Part shown: positions 63,201-64,000 of the stretch, piece by piece
How the letters are laid out: every line of letters begins with the position of its first letter
How positions within the stretch are numbered: the first letter of the stretch is position 1
Assembly: GCF_011516635.5 (NCBI RefSeq)
Contig: NZ_CP096255.1
Span: 3,842,501-3,906,500 of the forward strand
DNA from: Bradyrhizobium barranii subsp. apii
GTDB taxonomy: Bacteria; Pseudomonadota; Alphaproteobacteria; Rhizobiales; Xanthobacteraceae
Length of the DNA stretch: 64,000 bases
Direction: 5' to 3'
The notes under the pieces: model-generated
What the model was told of the DNA's origin: nothing
The model's database searches: none
What the model saw: the letters and a program-made list of their open reading frames with translations, nothing else
Program-made: the position numbers and the translations under genes

Positions 63201-63410
63201 CTGCCGATCATGTGGAGCACCGGGGCCGGATCGGAGATCATGCAGCGCATTGCGGTGCCGATGATCGGCGGCATGACGTCATCGACACTGCTGACGCTCG
63301 TCGTGATCCCCGCAATTTTCGGCTTGGTGAAGGGGCGGAGGCTTCCGCCGGGCGAACGATCGGCTCCTGCCGAAGAATGGACCGAGCGCACGTCGCAAGC
63401 CGCCGAATAG
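60241..63410 (+). pseudogene. cusA: CusA-like heavy-metal RND pump, broken by a one-base deletion
   Basis: Two frames make one pump of about 1056 residues. The first starts MIARIIAWSARNLLLVL and runs to NVKKRF near 61155; the homologous sequence continues in another frame from QEIASSLPKSVEIVPVYDRS to the stop at 63410. The junction reads CGGTTCAGGAG where CGGTTTCAGGAG keeps frame, so one T is missing near 61154. The TM4 motif GGIAIAIGAMVDAAIVMIEN is of the Cu/Ag (HME4) type, and the second half has GVAAETGVVMLIYLDHAL. Both parts are otherwise intact and well conserved, so sequence error is a serious alternative to real loss. Confidence 0.85.
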
Positions 63411-63417
63411 GCTGGGC

Positions 63418-63445
63418 AGCGGAGGTCTTCACGGCGACCTCCGCT
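63418..63445 (+). terminator. Hairpin after the efflux operon
   Basis: AGCGGAGGTC-TTCACGGC-GACCTCCGCT, a 10-bp perfect stem with eight-base loop, seven bases after the pump stop and before the convergent arsC. No T-run follows, so it is a weak terminator or an RNA-stabilising end. Confidence 0.4.
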
Positions 63446-63486
63446 CCGACCTGAAAAAAACCGCCGCGGATTCCGACCGAGGAGCG

Positions 63487-63906
63487 TTAGGGGCGGTGAG
63501 TTGCCTGGCGCGCTTCGACCACCTCGCCATCTTCCTTCGTGAACCGGCCGACCGGATTGTCGAGGAGATCGACGACGGCTTCGGAAGGGCGGCACAAGCG
63601 CGTGCCCTTCGAGGTCACGACGATCGGGCGGTTGATGAGAATGGGATGCGCGAGCATCTGATCGATCAACTGGTCGTCGGTCCATTTGGGGTCGGCGAGG
63701 CCGAGCTCCTTGTACGGCGTGCCCTTCTCGCGCAGCAATTCGCGAACCGGAATGCCAATCGCTGCAATCAGCTGCTTGAGCGTCTCGCGCGACGGCGGGG
63801 TCTTGAGATATTCGATGACAGTGGGCTCCGCGCCGCTCTGCCGGATCATCGCCAGCGTGTTCCGCGAGGTGCCGCAATCGGGGTTGTGGTAGATCGTCAC
63901 GCTCAT
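63487..63906 (-). CDS. arsC: Arsenate reductase (glutaredoxin-dependent)
   Basis: 139 residues. The active-site motif YHNPDCGTSRNTL (Cys near residue 11) and the anion-binding Arg residues in INRPIVVTSKG and TRLCRPSEAV are as in ArsC of the glutaredoxin type. It reduces arsenate to arsenite, which then leaves through a channel or pump. The ATG overlaps by four bases the stop of the next gene, which encodes an aquaporin-like end, as in the arsR-aqpS-arsC cluster of Sinorhizobium. Confidence 0.94.
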   Translation of the reverse strand: MSVTIYHNPDCGTSRNTLAMIRQSGAEPTVIEYLKTPPSRETLKQLIAAIGIPVRELLREKGTPYKELGLADPKWTDDQLIDQMLAHPILINRPIVVTSKGTRLCRPSEAVVDLLDNPVGRFTKEDGEVVEARQATHRP

Positions 63907-64000
63907 CGGGTCGTCTCCGCAATTTGTACGGGGCCGCGGGCCCCGGAGTGCCCGAGCAGCCAGTTCATCAACAGCATGCCGGCGAATGCTCCGCAGAGCT
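63903..64000 (-). CDS. C-terminal end of an aquaporin-like protein (partial)
   Basis: The last 31 or so codons of a gene that enters from the right edge: GAFAGMLLMNWLLGHSGARG and on to AETTR-stop. A hydrophobic last helix ending in a short polar tail, directly overlapping arsC, fits the MIP channel AqpS of rhizobial arsenic clusters, which lets arsenite out. Only the end is visible, so the identity leans on context. Confidence 0.6.
   Translation of the reverse strand, partial: LCGAFAGMLLMNWLLGHSGARGPVQIAETTR

Noticed and set aside
1..64000. tRNA or rRNA genes
   Set aside because: I saw no cloverleaf-like sequence with conserved T-loop and CCA end, and no rRNA signature; a dedicated scan could still find a tRNA that I missed by eye.

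Overview
The window looks like chromosome of a Bradyrhizobium-type alphaproteobacterium (Nitrobacteraceae). The evidence is high GC, a MucR/Ros regulator, DUF1491, DUF2336, DUF5330 and TIGR03808-type proteins, and several families of palindromic intergenic repeats that I associate with Bradyrhizobium. Genus is an inference; there is no rRNA gene to settle it.

Layout. 1-16 kb is core metabolism, mostly on the minus strand: a Tat-exported repeat protein, a pyroglutamyl-peptidase-like enzyme with MeaB, a TctCBA tricarboxylate transporter, both subunits of B12-dependent methylmalonyl-CoA mutase with a GFA-type protein between them, and folK-folB-folP. 15.6-17.3 kb is a HerA-like ATPase. 17.35-28.22 kb is an accessory island built of insertion sequences (IS5/IS427, IS1380, IS3 remnant, IS701) and decayed conjugal-transfer DNA (trbB). 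It carries the most interesting locus of the window: two small double-glycine-leader peptide genes, an HlyD-type adaptor and an intact C39 peptidase-containing ABC exporter, which together look like a bacteriocin-type peptide secretion system.

28-46 kb returns to core genes: two polytopic glycosyltransferases, an M20 peptidase, a class II aldolase, a MucR-like regulator with an IS in its upstream region, SufE, a sensor histidine kinase and several conserved unknowns. Two further copies of the same 936-bp IS sit at 34.3 and 36.4 kb. 46-53 kb is a catabolic module: a LysR regulator divergent from SDR, split transketolase and a TRAP transporter. 53-64 kb holds an ATP-grasp protein, a second GFA protein, a large TonB-dependent receptor with a clear cobalamin riboswitch upstream, a Cus-type copper/silver efflux system, and the start of an arsenic cluster (arsC and the end of an aquaporin-like gene).

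Links between parts: the cobalamin-riboswitch receptor could feed the B12-dependent mutase. The mutase small subunit and the CusA pump each carry a one-base frame disruption, which may be real decay or sequence error. Short palindromic repeats recur between genes, one lies inside the tct operon, and one supplies the stop codon of a gene.
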